Shown: piece after piece, positions 24,678-33,750 of the stretch | How positions within the stretch are numbered: the stretch's first letter is position 1 | Layout: each line of letters begins with the position of its first letter | Source: Pseudomonadota bacterium | GTDB taxonomy: Bacteria > Pseudomonadota > Alphaproteobacteria > Rhizobiales > Pleomorphomonadaceae | Reading direction: 5' to 3' | Assembly: GCA_023436885.1 (NCBI GenBank) | Contig: JAEZHI010000004.1 | Coordinates: 372,001 to 436,000 of the forward strand | Length of the DNA stretch: 64,000 nt | The notes under the pieces: model-generated | Told to the model about the DNA's origin: nothing | The model's database searches: none | The model's input: only the letters and a program-made list of their open reading frames with translations | Position numbers and translations under genes: made by a program

Positions 24678-26639
24678 TCAATCGCGCGAAAGGGCCACCA
24701 CCGGATCGAGTTGCGAGGCATTGCGAGCCGGCAGGAAGCCGAAGACGACGCCGATCAGCGTCGAACAGACACAGGCGGCGACGATCGAGGTGGTCGAGTA
24801 GATCAGCGTGAAGTCGCTTGAGAACAGCTTGACGATTTGACCTATGCCGAAAGCCGCCCCGATGCCGCACAGCCCTCCGATCAGGCAGACCAGCACGGCT
24901 TCGATCAGGAACTGCTGCAGAATATCTCCCTGCCGCGCCCCAACCGCCATGCGCACACCGATCTCGCTGACGCGTTCCGATACCGAGACGAGCATGATGT
25001 TCATCACCCCGATGCCACCGACTACCAGCGAGATCACCGCGATGGCAGCGATCAACAGCGTCAGTGTCTGCGTCGTGGAGGTGATCGTCTGGCGTATGTC
25101 GTCGGTATTGAGAATAAAAAAGTCTTGTGTTCCATGCCGCTGGGTCAGGAAGCGCGTCACATCCTGCTCGGCAAGGCCTGTGTCGACATCATCAGCAACG
25201 CGCACCGTGATCGATCGCAGTGACATGGTTCCCAGGAACCGAGTCTGAACCGTCGTATAAGGAAGATAGACTGAGAGGTTCTGGCTGGAACCGAAGCCAC
25301 CTTGCTGTGGCTGTGTCACTCCCACGATGCGCGCCGGCACATTGCCGATCAGCAGCACCTGCCCTACTGGCGACCGTACGCTGTCTGCGAACAATGTTTT
25401 GCGGGTGTTCTCGTCGATGACGACATCGGTCGATCGGTTGCGAACCGACCTGGCGTCGAAGAAGCTGCCTTCGGCGAGTTTGGTGCCCCGCGCCGCAAAA
25501 TACTGGTCTCCCACACCGTTGATCAGGGCACTCGCCTCAAGAGAGCCGACACGCAAGGTCTTACTCGTCGAGACGGTGGGAGTGACGGCAGCAATATAAC
25601 TTTGTCGAGCCAAGGCTTCAGCATCTGACACCACTAAGGTGGTGATGCGAGCCGATCTGGTGTCGCCGAAGCTGCGGCCGGCGAAGATTTCCAGCGTATT
25701 TGTCCCGAGGTTGGAAATGTTGGCGAGCACCTGCTGCTGGGTGCCCTGCCCGATCGCCACCACCGATACCACGGACGCGATGCCGATGATGATGCCGAGC
25801 ATGGTCAGGAAGGTTCGAAGGCGATGCGCTGCCATGGCGAGAACAGCCATCCGCAGAGCTTCCTTGAAGCGATCGGCCAGCGAGCGGAGATAACCGCCAC
25901 TTTTTATTCTCTCGGCAGGTTGCGCTGATTTGGCGCTGGCCGGTTCCGAACTGTGTTCATTTCGACGATCACTGAGAATGACGCCATCGGATATCTCAAT
26001 GATGCGGCGTGCCCGGTTTGCGACGTTCATGTCGTGCGTGACGATAATGATCGTCTTGCCCTCGGCATTCAGTTCCTCAAGGATGCGAAGCACTTCCTCG
26101 CCGGAGTGCTTGTCGAGAGCGCCCGTCGGCTCATCGGCCAGGATGACGTTGGCCCCGTTCATAAGAGCTCGTGCGATGGAAACGCGCTGCTGCTGACCGC
26201 CGGAAAGCTGTCCCGGCCGATGGTCGGTGCGGTCGCTCATGCCGAGCCGGTCGAGCAGGGTTTCGGCTCGCGCCTGCCGATCACGGGGCGCCATACCGGC
26301 GTAGATGGCTGGAATTTCAACATTGGCCAGCGCGTCGAGCTCGCCAAGGAGGTGATAGCGCTGGAAGATAAAGCCGAAATGCTCTCGACGAAGCGCCGCG
26401 AGTTCATCCGGCTCCAGCATCGATGTCTCACGACCGGAGATGCGGTAGCTGCCAGCGGTCGCCCGATCGAGGCAGCCGAGGATATTCATTAGGGTCGACT
26501 TACCGGACCCGGAGGCACCAACGATTGCAACCATCTCGCCGGCCTCAATGACGAGGTCGAGGTCCTTCAGGACGGTAATCGTGCCGTCGCCCGATGGGAA
26601 TTCGCGCCGGAGTTTTTCCAGCCGGATGAGTTCGGCCAT
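24678..26639 (-). CDS. macB: MacB-like macrolide/peptide export ATP-binding and permease protein
   Basis: 653 aa. N-terminal ABC domain: Walker A GASGSGKSTLM near 40-50, Q-loop FIFQRYHLLGELDA, signature QLSGGQQQRVSIARAL near 144, Walker B VILADEPTGALD. A linker leads to TM1 (LRTFLTMLGIIIGIASVVSVVAI, about 276-298), then a large periplasmic domain, and three C-terminal TM segments (TLLIAAIAVISLVVGGIGVMNIMLV, ILQQFLIEAVLVCLIGGLCG and IVAACVCSTLIGVVFGFLPA). It works with MacA (3 bases upstream) and an outer-membrane channel, here probably the NodT-type protein of the same operon. Length and domain order are normal for MacB. Confidence 0.93.
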   Translation of the reverse strand: MAELIRLEKLRREFPSGDGTITVLKDLDLVIEAGEMVAIVGASGSGKSTLMNILGCLDRATAGSYRISGRETSMLEPDELAALRREHFGFIFQRYHLLGELDALANVEIPAIYAGMAPRDRQARAETLLDRLGMSDRTDHRPGQLSGGQQQRVSIARALMNGANVILADEPTGALDKHSGEEVLRILEELNAEGKTIIIVTHDMNVANRARRIIEISDGVILSDRRNEHSSEPASAKSAQPAERIKSGGYLRSLADRFKEALRMAVLAMAAHRLRTFLTMLGIIIGIASVVSVVAIGQGTQQQVLANISNLGTNTLEIFAGRSFGDTRSARITTLVVSDAEALARQSYIAAVTPTVSTSKTLRVGSLEASALINGVGDQYFAARGTKLAEGSFFDARSVRNRSTDVVIDENTRKTLFADSVRSPVGQVLLIGNVPARIVGVTQPQQGGFGSSQNLSVYLPYTTVQTRFLGTMSLRSITVRVADDVDTGLAEQDVTRFLTQRHGTQDFFILNTDDIRQTITSTTQTLTLLIAAIAVISLVVGGIGVMNIMLVSVSERVSEIGVRMAVGARQGDILQQFLIEAVLVCLIGGLCGIGAAFGIGQIVKLFSSDFTLIYSTTSIVAACVCSTLIGVVFGFLPARNASQLDPVVALSRD

Positions 26640-26642
26640 CGC

Positions 26643-27890
26643 TCACATCCCCGGTGGCGGACCACCGCCCCGGCCCAATCGTACGTTGGAGGCCGCCGCA
26701 GCCCGCTGTGCGGCCGTCATTTCGCCGGTAACGACCTTGTCGCCCTCCTCAAGGCCAGACTTCACTTCGGCTGTCACCTTGTCGTTCAGGCCAATTTCGA
26801 CGCGACGGTCTGTCGTACTGCCGTCAGCATTCAGCACCTTGACGCGATATCTGCCCTCGTGGTCGCGATTGCCCAGGGCGGCGGCCGGCACCGTCAATAC
26901 ATTCTCGGCGCGCCCGAGCACGATATTGACCTCGGCGGTCATATATGTCCTGAGGCGGCCGTCGGGGTTGGGAACGTTGAAGTTGCCGTAATAATAGATG
27001 GCCGAAGACGACGAACTCGACGAAGAGGAGGATGAGCTCGACGAGGTAATCGCCGTATCGCTGCGGATCGATTCCGGCGCCGGGTCGATGCTTTCGAGGG
27101 CCGCGTCGTAGCGATGCTCCGGATCGCCAATGATGGTGAAATAGACCTTCTGACCGGGCTGCACGTGAACGACGTCCGCCTCGGATATTTCGGCACGCAC
27201 AGTCATGGTGTCCAGCTGTCCGAGCACCACGATGGTTGGCGCCGACTGCGTCGCGTTGACGGTCTGCCCCGCCTGGCTGACGATGGCGAGCACCGTCCCG
27301 TCCATAGGAGCTGTAATGCGGGTATAGTCGAGGTTGGCTCTGGCGGTCGCAACCGCAACTTCTGCAGACTTGATCTGGGCGTCAAGGGCGGCGATCTGCG
27401 CTTCTGTCGTCTTGACGGTTGCCTGGGCGCTTTCTAGATCGGCACGCGCCACGGCGTTCTGGCTCACCATGTTCTGTTGACGTTCGAGTGTCTGCCGAGC
27501 CAGGGTCAGCGATGCTTCCTTTTCATCGCGCTGGGCATGAATATTGGCGAGCGATGCCTCGGCAGTCTTCAGGCTGTTTTCTTGCGTCACCGAGTCAATC
27601 TCGGCGATGAGGTCGCCGGTTCTGATCCGGTCGCCGAGTTTGACGTTAAGGGACGTGATGCGTCCGGACGCTTGTGCGCCAACAGCAACGAGCTTGACGG
27701 GCCTGAGCTCGCCGGTAGCCAGCACGGTTTCCTCAACGCTTCCCCGCTCAACGCTGGAGGTCATCATCGTGACGGCGGGTGCCGTGTAGTACTTCACCTT
27801 CACGAAGTAGCCCGCCGCCGCCGCAAGAGCCAAAATGACAAGGACTATCAAGCCGCGACGGCTCTTGCGTTTACGCGGTGCGGCAGTCAT
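26643..27890 (-). CDS. macA: MacA-like periplasmic adaptor with poly-serine insert
   Basis: 415 aa, anchored by TM segment GLIVLVILALAAAAGYFVKV. The lipoyl motif halves (VGAQASGRITSLNVKLGDRI; APMDGTVLAIVSQAGQTVN) flank a coiled-coil hairpin (about 105-195). The beta-barrel domain carries ISEADVVHVQPGQKVYFTI. At about residues 283-296, where MacA relatives have a short Ser/Ala/Gly-containing linker, there is a run of 14 serines encoded with all six serine codons, followed by AIYYYGNFNVPN. The protein ends RGGGPPPGM. It overlaps the MFS gene by 4 bases upstream and is 3 bases before macB. Confidence 0.92.
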   Translation of the reverse strand: MTAAPRKRKSRRGLIVLVILALAAAAGYFVKVKYYTAPAVTMMTSSVERGSVEETVLATGELRPVKLVAVGAQASGRITSLNVKLGDRIRTGDLIAEIDSVTQENSLKTAEASLANIHAQRDEKEASLTLARQTLERQQNMVSQNAVARADLESAQATVKTTEAQIAALDAQIKSAEVAVATARANLDYTRITAPMDGTVLAIVSQAGQTVNATQSAPTIVVLGQLDTMTVRAEISEADVVHVQPGQKVYFTIIGDPEHRYDAALESIDPAPESIRSDTAITSSSSSSSSSSSSSSAIYYYGNFNVPNPDGRLRTYMTAEVNIVLGRAENVLTVPAAALGNRDHEGRYRVKVLNADGSTTDRRVEIGLNDKVTAEVKSGLEEGDKVVTGEMTAAQRAAAASNVRLGRGGGPPPGM

Positions 27891-29074
27891 GCGCGGCGTC
27901 CCGTGAAGTAGGCTAGCGAGGCAAACAGGCCGCCAGCCAATATGATACCCACCATCGGGTAGACGGTTCCGTTGTGCAGCAATCCGACCGCAGCGCTAGC
28001 GAAACTTGCCACTGCGAACTGCATCACGCCGAGCACCGACGAAGCGGTGCCGCGATGGGCTGATATATGGCTCATGGCGATGGCCATGGTATTCGCGCCG
28101 ATCAACGGCGCCGTAGATAGGCAAAGCATGAGAAGGGCCACGAGAAGCGGCAACGGCGCGCTGGCAGCCAGGACAATGAGAATGGCACCCATCGTCACAT
28201 TGAAGACCAAGGCGCCCTCAAGTACCTTGCGTGTTGAAAAGCGGCGCAGCAGCAAGCGGTTGACCTGGGAGGCGATAATCATGCCGCAGGCATTGAGACC
28301 GAAAAGCCAGCCGTAGTGCTGCTGACTCACCCCGTGAAGATGCATGTAGACGAAGGGCGAGCCTGTTATGAAAGCGAAAAGACAAGCGGCCGCGCAAGCA
28401 CCGGACAGGGCTGGGGCCATGAAGCCACGGTTCGAAAGAACCTGACCAAAGGCTCGTCCGATCGCCCCGATACCCAATGCGTGCCGTCGCTCGACGGGTA
28501 ATGTTTCGGGCAAGCCGCGCGACGCCGCGACAAGGCAGGCAACTCCGAACAGGGTGAGGACGACGAAAATGGCCTCCCAAGGCGCAACGGCGAGAATATA
28601 GCCGCCGAGCAGCGGCGCGATGATTGGCGCCAACCCCTGGATGAGCATCATCTGGGAGAGGAAACGGGCACTGCCACGCTCGTCAAATAGATCAGCAACA
28701 ACCGCCCGACTGACCACCATGCCGGCACAGCCGCCAAGCGCCTGGCAGAGGCGAAGAAAGATGAAACCTTCGACCGTTGGCACCACGGTAATTGCCGCCG
28801 ATGCCAGGGTGAAAATCATAAGGCCGGCAATCAAGGGCGGCTTGCGGCCGAAGCGATCAACCAGCGGTCCATAGATGACCTGTCCCACCGAGAGGCCGAG
28901 AAAGAAAACCGACAATGAGAGCTGTACGCGCCCTTCGTCCGTGGCGAAGCTCTGCGCAAGGCTTGAAAAGCTTGCGAGATACATATCGGTCGACAGCGGC
29001 GCAAAGGCAGTCAGAGCCGCCAGTATGAAGGTGAGGCCAAGGGAATTGATAGCAACGGTTGTGGAAGCAGACAT
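27887..29074 (-). CDS. MFS drug efflux transporter, Bcr/CflA family
   Basis: 395 aa with 12 predicted TM segments. Family marks are FAPLSTDMYLASFSSLAQSF at about 24-43 (the Bcr/CflA N-terminus, APLSTDMYLP-like), YGPLVDRFGRKPPLIAGL at about 68-85 (motif A) and RLCQALGGCAGMVVSRAVVADLF at about 108-130 (motif C region). It is likely a proton-driven exporter of small drugs or metabolites such as sulfonamides, bicyclomycin or cysteine. It is embedded in the operon of the outer-membrane factor and MacAB, with a 4-base overlap with macA; an MFS gene at this place is not the usual MacAB arrangement. Confidence 0.9.
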   Translation of the reverse strand: MSASTTVAINSLGLTFILAALTAFAPLSTDMYLASFSSLAQSFATDEGRVQLSLSVFFLGLSVGQVIYGPLVDRFGRKPPLIAGLMIFTLASAAITVVPTVEGFIFLRLCQALGGCAGMVVSRAVVADLFDERGSARFLSQMMLIQGLAPIIAPLLGGYILAVAPWEAIFVVLTLFGVACLVAASRGLPETLPVERRHALGIGAIGRAFGQVLSNRGFMAPALSGACAAACLFAFITGSPFVYMHLHGVSQQHYGWLFGLNACGMIIASQVNRLLLRRFSTRKVLEGALVFNVTMGAILIVLAASAPLPLLVALLMLCLSTAPLIGANTMAIAMSHISAHRGTASSVLGVMQFAVASFASAAVGLLHNGTVYPMVGIILAGGLFASLAYFTGRRA

Positions 29075-29127
29075 CGTCTCATGAGTTTACCGGGGATGCG
29101 CCGGCTCGCGGCTTGAAGCCAGTAACG

Positions 29128-30606
29128 TCAGTTGGGCGCCGTTCGAAGATGGGGACCGGTATTGGTGTCAACCACCTCCGGCTTCGACACATCGACCGTG
29201 CCGTTCCATCCACCGCCCAATGCCTTGTTGAGGGCAATATAATCTGTGGCAATCGCGACCGTGCTGGTGAGCAGCGAATCCTCGGCGGTATAGAGCGAAC
29301 GTTCCGCGTCGAGTACATCAAGGAAGCTCGACGAGCCTGACTGATAGAGCGACTGGGCCAGCTCCGACGCCTTGCGATAAGACTGCGTGGAGGCGGCAAG
29401 GCGACCATTTTTGATGCGTTCCTGCCGGAAGGCGACAATGGCATTCTCGACGTCTTCCAGGGCGCCGAGCACGGCGGCCTTGTAGGCGACGAAATACTGA
29501 TCTCGGGTCGCCTCGGCTGCCTCCTGCGCGGCGGCAAGCTTTCCGGCGTTGAAGATCGGCACCGATAGGGACGGGCCAAAGCTCCAGGAAATGGTAGAGG
29601 ATTTGCCGAGGTCGCCGACCGTGGTGGCTGTGGTCGCGATGGCACCAGACAAACTGACCGCGGGATATCGGGCAGCGGTCGCAACCCCAATCTGGGCCGT
29701 TGCCTGGGCATACTGACGCTCCGCCTGCCGGACATCCGGCCTGTTGGCGAGAAGGTCTGCCGGCAGGCCGGCGGGCACAGGCTGGCGCGGCCGCGGGATT
29801 GGGCCACCCTTCTGCATGCGCGCGTCCAGCTCTGCAGGCGCACGACCTGTCAGCACAGCAAGACGGTGCACGGCCTCCGAATAGGAGGTCTGGAGGTCCG
29901 GAATCTTGGCTTCCGTACTCGCCGCCTGTCCTTCGGCGTTCGCAACGTCGACCGCCGATGCCGAGCCCGCCTCGAATTTCTTTCGGGTTAACCCAGCCGT
30001 TTCACGCTGCGAGGCCGCGCTCTGACGGGCCAAAGCCATGCGAGCCTGATAACCGCGTGCCGCGACGTAGTTGGAGGCAACATCGCCTACCAAGGTCAGC
30101 AGTACCGAGTTGAGGTTCTCCTCGGACGCTTGGGTACCGTAACGTGCGGCTTCGGAGGAGCGCGCGTTGGCACCGAACAAATCGAGTTCCCAGGAGGAAT
30201 CGAATCCCCCCTTGAACTGATTGCCTACCGCGCCATTACCCTGTGTCGTTTTCTGACGCGTGGCCGAAGACGAGGCGTCGACCGATGGGAACAATGCCGC
30301 AGTGGTTTCGCGCTCGGTGGCCCGCGCAGTGCGGATCTTGGCTTTGGCGGAGGCAACATCGAGATTGCCAGCGACAGCCTCCTCGATCAGCGCGTTGAGC
30401 TCCTTGTCGCCAAGCCGTTCCCACCAGCGCGCCAGTTCAGCTGGACGAGCTGGCGTCTCCGCGCCGGAAGAGCCCCAACTGGTTGGCAGCGCCAAGCGCG
30501 GCACCAAGTAGTCGGGACCAACGGCGCAGCCCGACAGGAGGATAGCGAGAAGCGGGATCGAAATCCCAGCAGCGCGACGGAGGGAAGAGGAACGGTTGAC
30601 CTTCAT
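29128..30606 (-). CDS. Outer-membrane efflux lipoprotein, NodT/OprM type
   Basis: TolC-superfamily channel of 492 aa. The start at 30606 gives a compact lipoprotein signal peptide (MKVNRSSSLRRAAGISIPLL) with lipobox LLSGC, followed by AVGPDYLVPRLALPTSW, the usual mature beginning of NodT-family factors. The two repeated OEP domains show NTALFPSVDASSS-like and RYPAVSLSGAIAT strands and helical hairpins (QASEENLNSVLLTLVGDVAS, AAVLGALEDVENAIVAF). First gene of the operon OM factor - MFS - macA - macB. An in-frame ATG at 30624 would give an atypical N-terminus. Confidence 0.93.
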   Translation of the reverse strand: MKVNRSSSLRRAAGISIPLLAILLSGCAVGPDYLVPRLALPTSWGSSGAETPARPAELARWWERLGDKELNALIEEAVAGNLDVASAKAKIRTARATERETTAALFPSVDASSSATRQKTTQGNGAVGNQFKGGFDSSWELDLFGANARSSEAARYGTQASEENLNSVLLTLVGDVASNYVAARGYQARMALARQSAASQRETAGLTRKKFEAGSASAVDVANAEGQAASTEAKIPDLQTSYSEAVHRLAVLTGRAPAELDARMQKGGPIPRPRQPVPAGLPADLLANRPDVRQAERQYAQATAQIGVATAARYPAVSLSGAIATTATTVGDLGKSSTISWSFGPSLSVPIFNAGKLAAAQEAAEATRDQYFVAYKAAVLGALEDVENAIVAFRQERIKNGRLAASTQSYRKASELAQSLYQSGSSSFLDVLDAERSLYTAEDSLLTSTVAIATDYIALNKALGGGWNGTVDVSKPEVVDTNTGPHLRTAPN

Positions 30607-30809
30607 GTCCGTGCGCAACGCCATGGCTTTACGAATTGTCCCTTTTAAAACTGCAGAGATTTGGACTGCTTACGCGCGGCTCGGCAAGTCAAAAGAGTTT
30701 GAAAAGTGTAACCAAAAGCGACAACTAACCGAAATTTTTGATCGAGACTGCAGCCGGAAACAATCTGAAACCTGCTTCCCACCGATCTATGCAATAGCAC
30801 GACGTTGAC

Positions 30810-31445
30810 GTGCAGATGACGAAAGTTCAGTCCTTGGTAGCAAATGATGGGCCCGAGACTGTCCTGATGCCAAGCTTTCCGTCTTCTCTTTCAACAAGAC
30901 GTCTAGACCTGCGCCGTTACAACCAAGACGATGCGGCGTGGTACACGAGGATGGCACTCCGAAATCGCTCGCATCTTGCTCGCCATGAGGGCGGCAATGC
31001 AGTGATGAAGATATACACCGAAAGCGACTCTGCTGCCGCGATCCAAAGGTTCGAACAGGTGGAGAATGCCGGCAGTGCGGCGTTCCTCGGCGCCTTCCTC
31101 CGCGATGGTCGCACATTTGTCGGGCAGGTTTATATTGGTGTCAGCGATGCCAACCTGCCCGGCTATCTTCTAGGCTATTTCTGCGACGAAGCGCACCTGC
31201 GCCAAGGCTATATCTCTGAGGCCGCGGAAGCTGTCCTCAATACGCTCTTTGCCGATTGTAAGGCTGAGCGTGTGGGCCTTTGGTGCGATGATACCAACCT
31301 TGCAAGCCAGCGCATCGCCGAACGCCTCGGTATGCAGCGGGAAGGCCATATTCGCGCCGACAAACGCCACGCAGATGGCTCGGTCACCGGCTCGCTTTGC
31401 TACGGTCTCCTGCGCCAGGAGTTCCTGGCGCAGCAGGCTTGGTAA
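30810..31445 (+). CDS. GNAT-family N-acetyltransferase, RimJ/RimL type
   Basis: 211 aa. After a variable N-terminus, STRRLDLRRYNQDDAAWY begins the acetyltransferase fold; the acetyl-CoA-binding region lies around LGYFCDEAHLRQGYISEAAEAVL (about 125-147) and the C-terminal ASQRIAERLGMQREGHIRADKRHADG is typical of RimJ/RimL and antibiotic-resistance relatives. It acetylates amino groups of proteins or small molecules; the substrate is unknown. Divergent from the efflux operon. An internal ATG at 30867 (MPSFPSS) would also give a complete domain. The end is 3 bases from the convergent oxidoreductase gene. Confidence 0.88.
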   Translation: MQMTKVQSLVANDGPETVLMPSFPSSLSTRRLDLRRYNQDDAAWYTRMALRNRSHLARHEGGNAVMKIYTESDSAAAIQRFEQVENAGSAAFLGAFLRDGRTFVGQVYIGVSDANLPGYLLGYFCDEAHLRQGYISEAAEAVLNTLFADCKAERVGLWCDDTNLASQRIAERLGMQREGHIRADKRHADGSVTGSLCYGLLRQEFLAQQAW

Positions 31446-31448
31446 AAA

Positions 31449-32693
31449 TTAGGCCGGCCGCCCCACCGCCGGAACGAAATCGGACAAGTCTTCCCGGTCG
31501 AAATAGACCGTTCGTCCCTCCTCTGCAGATTTATACAGCGCCATCAGCATTTCGATGACCGCCACGCCATCCGCAAAGGTCTCGTCCGGCGACTGTCCCT
31601 TGCGGAAGCGCTCGACCATGTGACGGTTTTCGTCCGTGTAGCCATAGACACCTGCCTCATCCTCAAGGACGGGCATCAGACCCTGCTCCGCGTTCTGCTT
31701 TTCGACGAGATCCTCTCCTTCGTTGCCGCTGACCCGGCGCGACATGAACACCTTCAGCCCAGTATTGAGCGAAGAGAACTCCAGCGCATATTCCGGTCCG
31801 AGCAGCTCAAGCTGGATGCGCAGCCCGGCGCCGACATAGGCCCAGGACGTGGTAGCCTCAATGATCACTTCCTGGCCGAGGTCGTCCTCAAGCGTGATCA
31901 TGCCGCGCGCGAAATCCTCGCTGGCCCGCCGACTATAGTCGACCGTTGCTCCCATGCGCTCCTTGAGTTCGGCGGCGTAATTCGGCCTCGTCCATTTCAG
32001 GCAGGCGACGGCGCCCGTGGCCGACTTCAGCTTCAGCGATGAGCGCGGCGCATCCGGCCTTGTCAGCAGGAAGCGCGCGACCTCGACGGAGTGGCACATC
32101 ATGTCGAGCAACACGCCGCCGCCCTGCTGGTCGCCCTTCCAGAACCAGGGCTCGTGCGGGCCGGCGTGTTCCTCCGCCGCGCGGGCCAGATAGGGGCGCC
32201 CAGCAGCTGGCACCGCGCGCCGCCAGATGATGTCCTTGCCGCGCAGCACGGCCGTTGAGAACACTTGATTTTCGAGATAACCGTGGATGAGTTTGGCATC
32301 CTCGACGAGATGCAACATCTCGCGCGCCTCCCGTAGCGTACGGGCAAGCGGCTTCTCACAAGCGACAGCGAAGACCGCGGAACGCCCCGCCTTTCTGAGG
32401 TCATGCAGTGACCGCATCACGTCGAGGCGCGTATCGTTGGGTGACAGCACCCAGATGGCATCAACGTCGGGCGCCGTCAGCAGCGCTTCCAATGTCGGAT
32501 AGGCCGCGCACGTGCCGAGATCCAGGTTGTGTACTGCGTCGGCGAAAGCCTTGCGCTTGTGTTCCGTCGGCGAGTAGACGCCCGTCACTTCCACATTGCG
32601 AACGCCGACCAGCGATTTCAGGTGGAAGTGGGCAATGAAGCCGCTGCCTATGAACCCGATACGAAGGGTTTTGCGGGGAAAAGCGGTCGTCAT
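31449..32693 (-). CDS. Gfo/Idh/MocA-family NAD(P)-dependent oxidoreductase
   Basis: 414 aa. N-terminal Rossmann fold with RIGFIGSGFIAHFHLKSL (dinucleotide loop GSGFIA near 13-18), then VDAIWVLSPNDTRLDVM and ACEKPLARTLREA (the EKP motif, about 110-125, carrying the catalytic-region Lys). The C-terminal domain has the sheet GGGVLLDMMCHSVEVARFLL. Such enzymes oxidise or reduce sugars, inositols or sugar acids. The start at 32693 has a very good site (GGGAGG about 7 bases upstream); an in-frame ATG at 32708 has none. It is the last gene of the sugar-ABC/LacI operon, 20 bases after lacI, so it probably acts on the imported sugar. Confidence 0.92.
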   Translation of the reverse strand: MTTAFPRKTLRIGFIGSGFIAHFHLKSLVGVRNVEVTGVYSPTEHKRKAFADAVHNLDLGTCAAYPTLEALLTAPDVDAIWVLSPNDTRLDVMRSLHDLRKAGRSAVFAVACEKPLARTLREAREMLHLVEDAKLIHGYLENQVFSTAVLRGKDIIWRRAVPAAGRPYLARAAEEHAGPHEPWFWKGDQQGGGVLLDMMCHSVEVARFLLTRPDAPRSSLKLKSATGAVACLKWTRPNYAAELKERMGATVDYSRRASEDFARGMITLEDDLGQEVIIEATTSWAYVGAGLRIQLELLGPEYALEFSSLNTGLKVFMSRRVSGNEGEDLVEKQNAEQGLMPVLEDEAGVYGYTDENRHMVERFRKGQSPDETFADGVAVIEMLMALYKSAEEGRTVYFDREDLSDFVPAVGRPA

Positions 32694-32713
32694 CTCTGGT
32701 CCTCCCAAGGCTC

Positions 32714-33745
32714 TTATCTCTGTCCGATCGCTTTGGGGGCGTTCGGGATGAAGGGTGCGGTCGACGAGCGAATAACAAGCTCGGTCGGCACGACCATGGT
32801 GGCGTCGGTCGCAAGACGGCCTCCCAGCCGTTCGATCATCATCCGCATGACCTCGACACCAATCTCACGTTGAGGCTGTCGAACGGTGGTCAGGGGGGGA
32901 TTGCAGGCGACGGCGAAGATCGTGTCGTCGAAGCCGACCACAGACACGTCGCCAGGCACCGAAGCGCCGCGCTCCCTCAGCCTGTTGATGGCGCCGACGG
33001 CCATTTCGTCGTTGGAGGCGAAGATGGCTGAGAAGGATACTCCCCGCCGATAGAGTTCATCGACCGCCGCTTCGCCTGACGCCAGGCTGTAGTCGCCGCG
33101 CACTTCCAGTCGCTCGTCCGGCGGCGAACCGGCTTCGACGAGGGCCTTGCGCCAGCCGGCTACGCGGGCGACGCTCATTACCTCCGGCACCGGGCCGCTG
33201 AGATGTGCAATGGCGGTGTGCCCGAGTTCCAGAAGATGACGCGTTGCCTTGGCGGCAGCAGCTTCGTTATCGATCAACACAGTCGGCAGCTTGCGAGTTG
33301 GCATATATTCAAGCGCAACGACCATTGGCGGCAGGTCCGCGTCCTCAAGTTCAACGGGCATGGAGCCGGTCATCAGGATGAGACCGTCGGCATGCCGTTC
33401 ACGCACCATGTCGATGTAGTGGTGGACACGCGCCGGATCGGACCGCGCATCCCCCATCAGCACCTTGTAGCCGGCGGACGACGCAACATCTTCCACGCCC
33501 TTGAAAACATCGAGGTAGAAGGGATTGGAGATGTCGCGGACCAGCAAGATCACCGTGTCGGTAGTCTGCCGTCGAAAATGGCGCGCCTGAGCGTTCGGCA
33601 CGAAGCCAAGCGCCGCAACACAGCGCATCACGGCCTCGCGGGTCTCTGGACGGACGAGGTCAGGGTTCTTGAGAGTCCGTGATACGGTAGCGACGGACAC
33701 GCGCGCCATGGCAGCGACGTCGCGAATGTTGGCGGGACCGGCCAT
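32714..33745 (-). CDS. LacI-family transcriptional repressor of sugar operon
   Basis: 343 aa. The HTH is at the N-terminus (NIRDVAAMARVSVATVSRTL, then KNPDLVRPETREAVMRC with the hinge helix around 50-60). The periplasmic-binding-protein-like sensor domain shows VILLVRDISNPFYLDVFKGVED, NDEMAVGAINRLRERGASVPGD and SVVGFDDTIFAVACNPPLTTV. The gene is inside the transport operon, 5 bases after the last permease gene, and a perfect LacI-type palindrome (38435-38450) lies upstream of the first gene, so the operon is probably self-regulated and induced by its sugar. Confidence 0.94.
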   Translation of the reverse strand: MAGPANIRDVAAMARVSVATVSRTLKNPDLVRPETREAVMRCVAALGFVPNAQARHFRRQTTDTVILLVRDISNPFYLDVFKGVEDVASSAGYKVLMGDARSDPARVHHYIDMVRERHADGLILMTGSMPVELEDADLPPMVVALEYMPTRKLPTVLIDNEAAAAKATRHLLELGHTAIAHLSGPVPEVMSVARVAGWRKALVEAGSPPDERLEVRGDYSLASGEAAVDELYRRGVSFSAIFASNDEMAVGAINRLRERGASVPGDVSVVGFDDTIFAVACNPPLTTVRQPQREIGVEVMRMMIERLGGRLATDATMVVPTELVIRSSTAPFIPNAPKAIGQR

Positions 33746-33750
33746 GGCTA

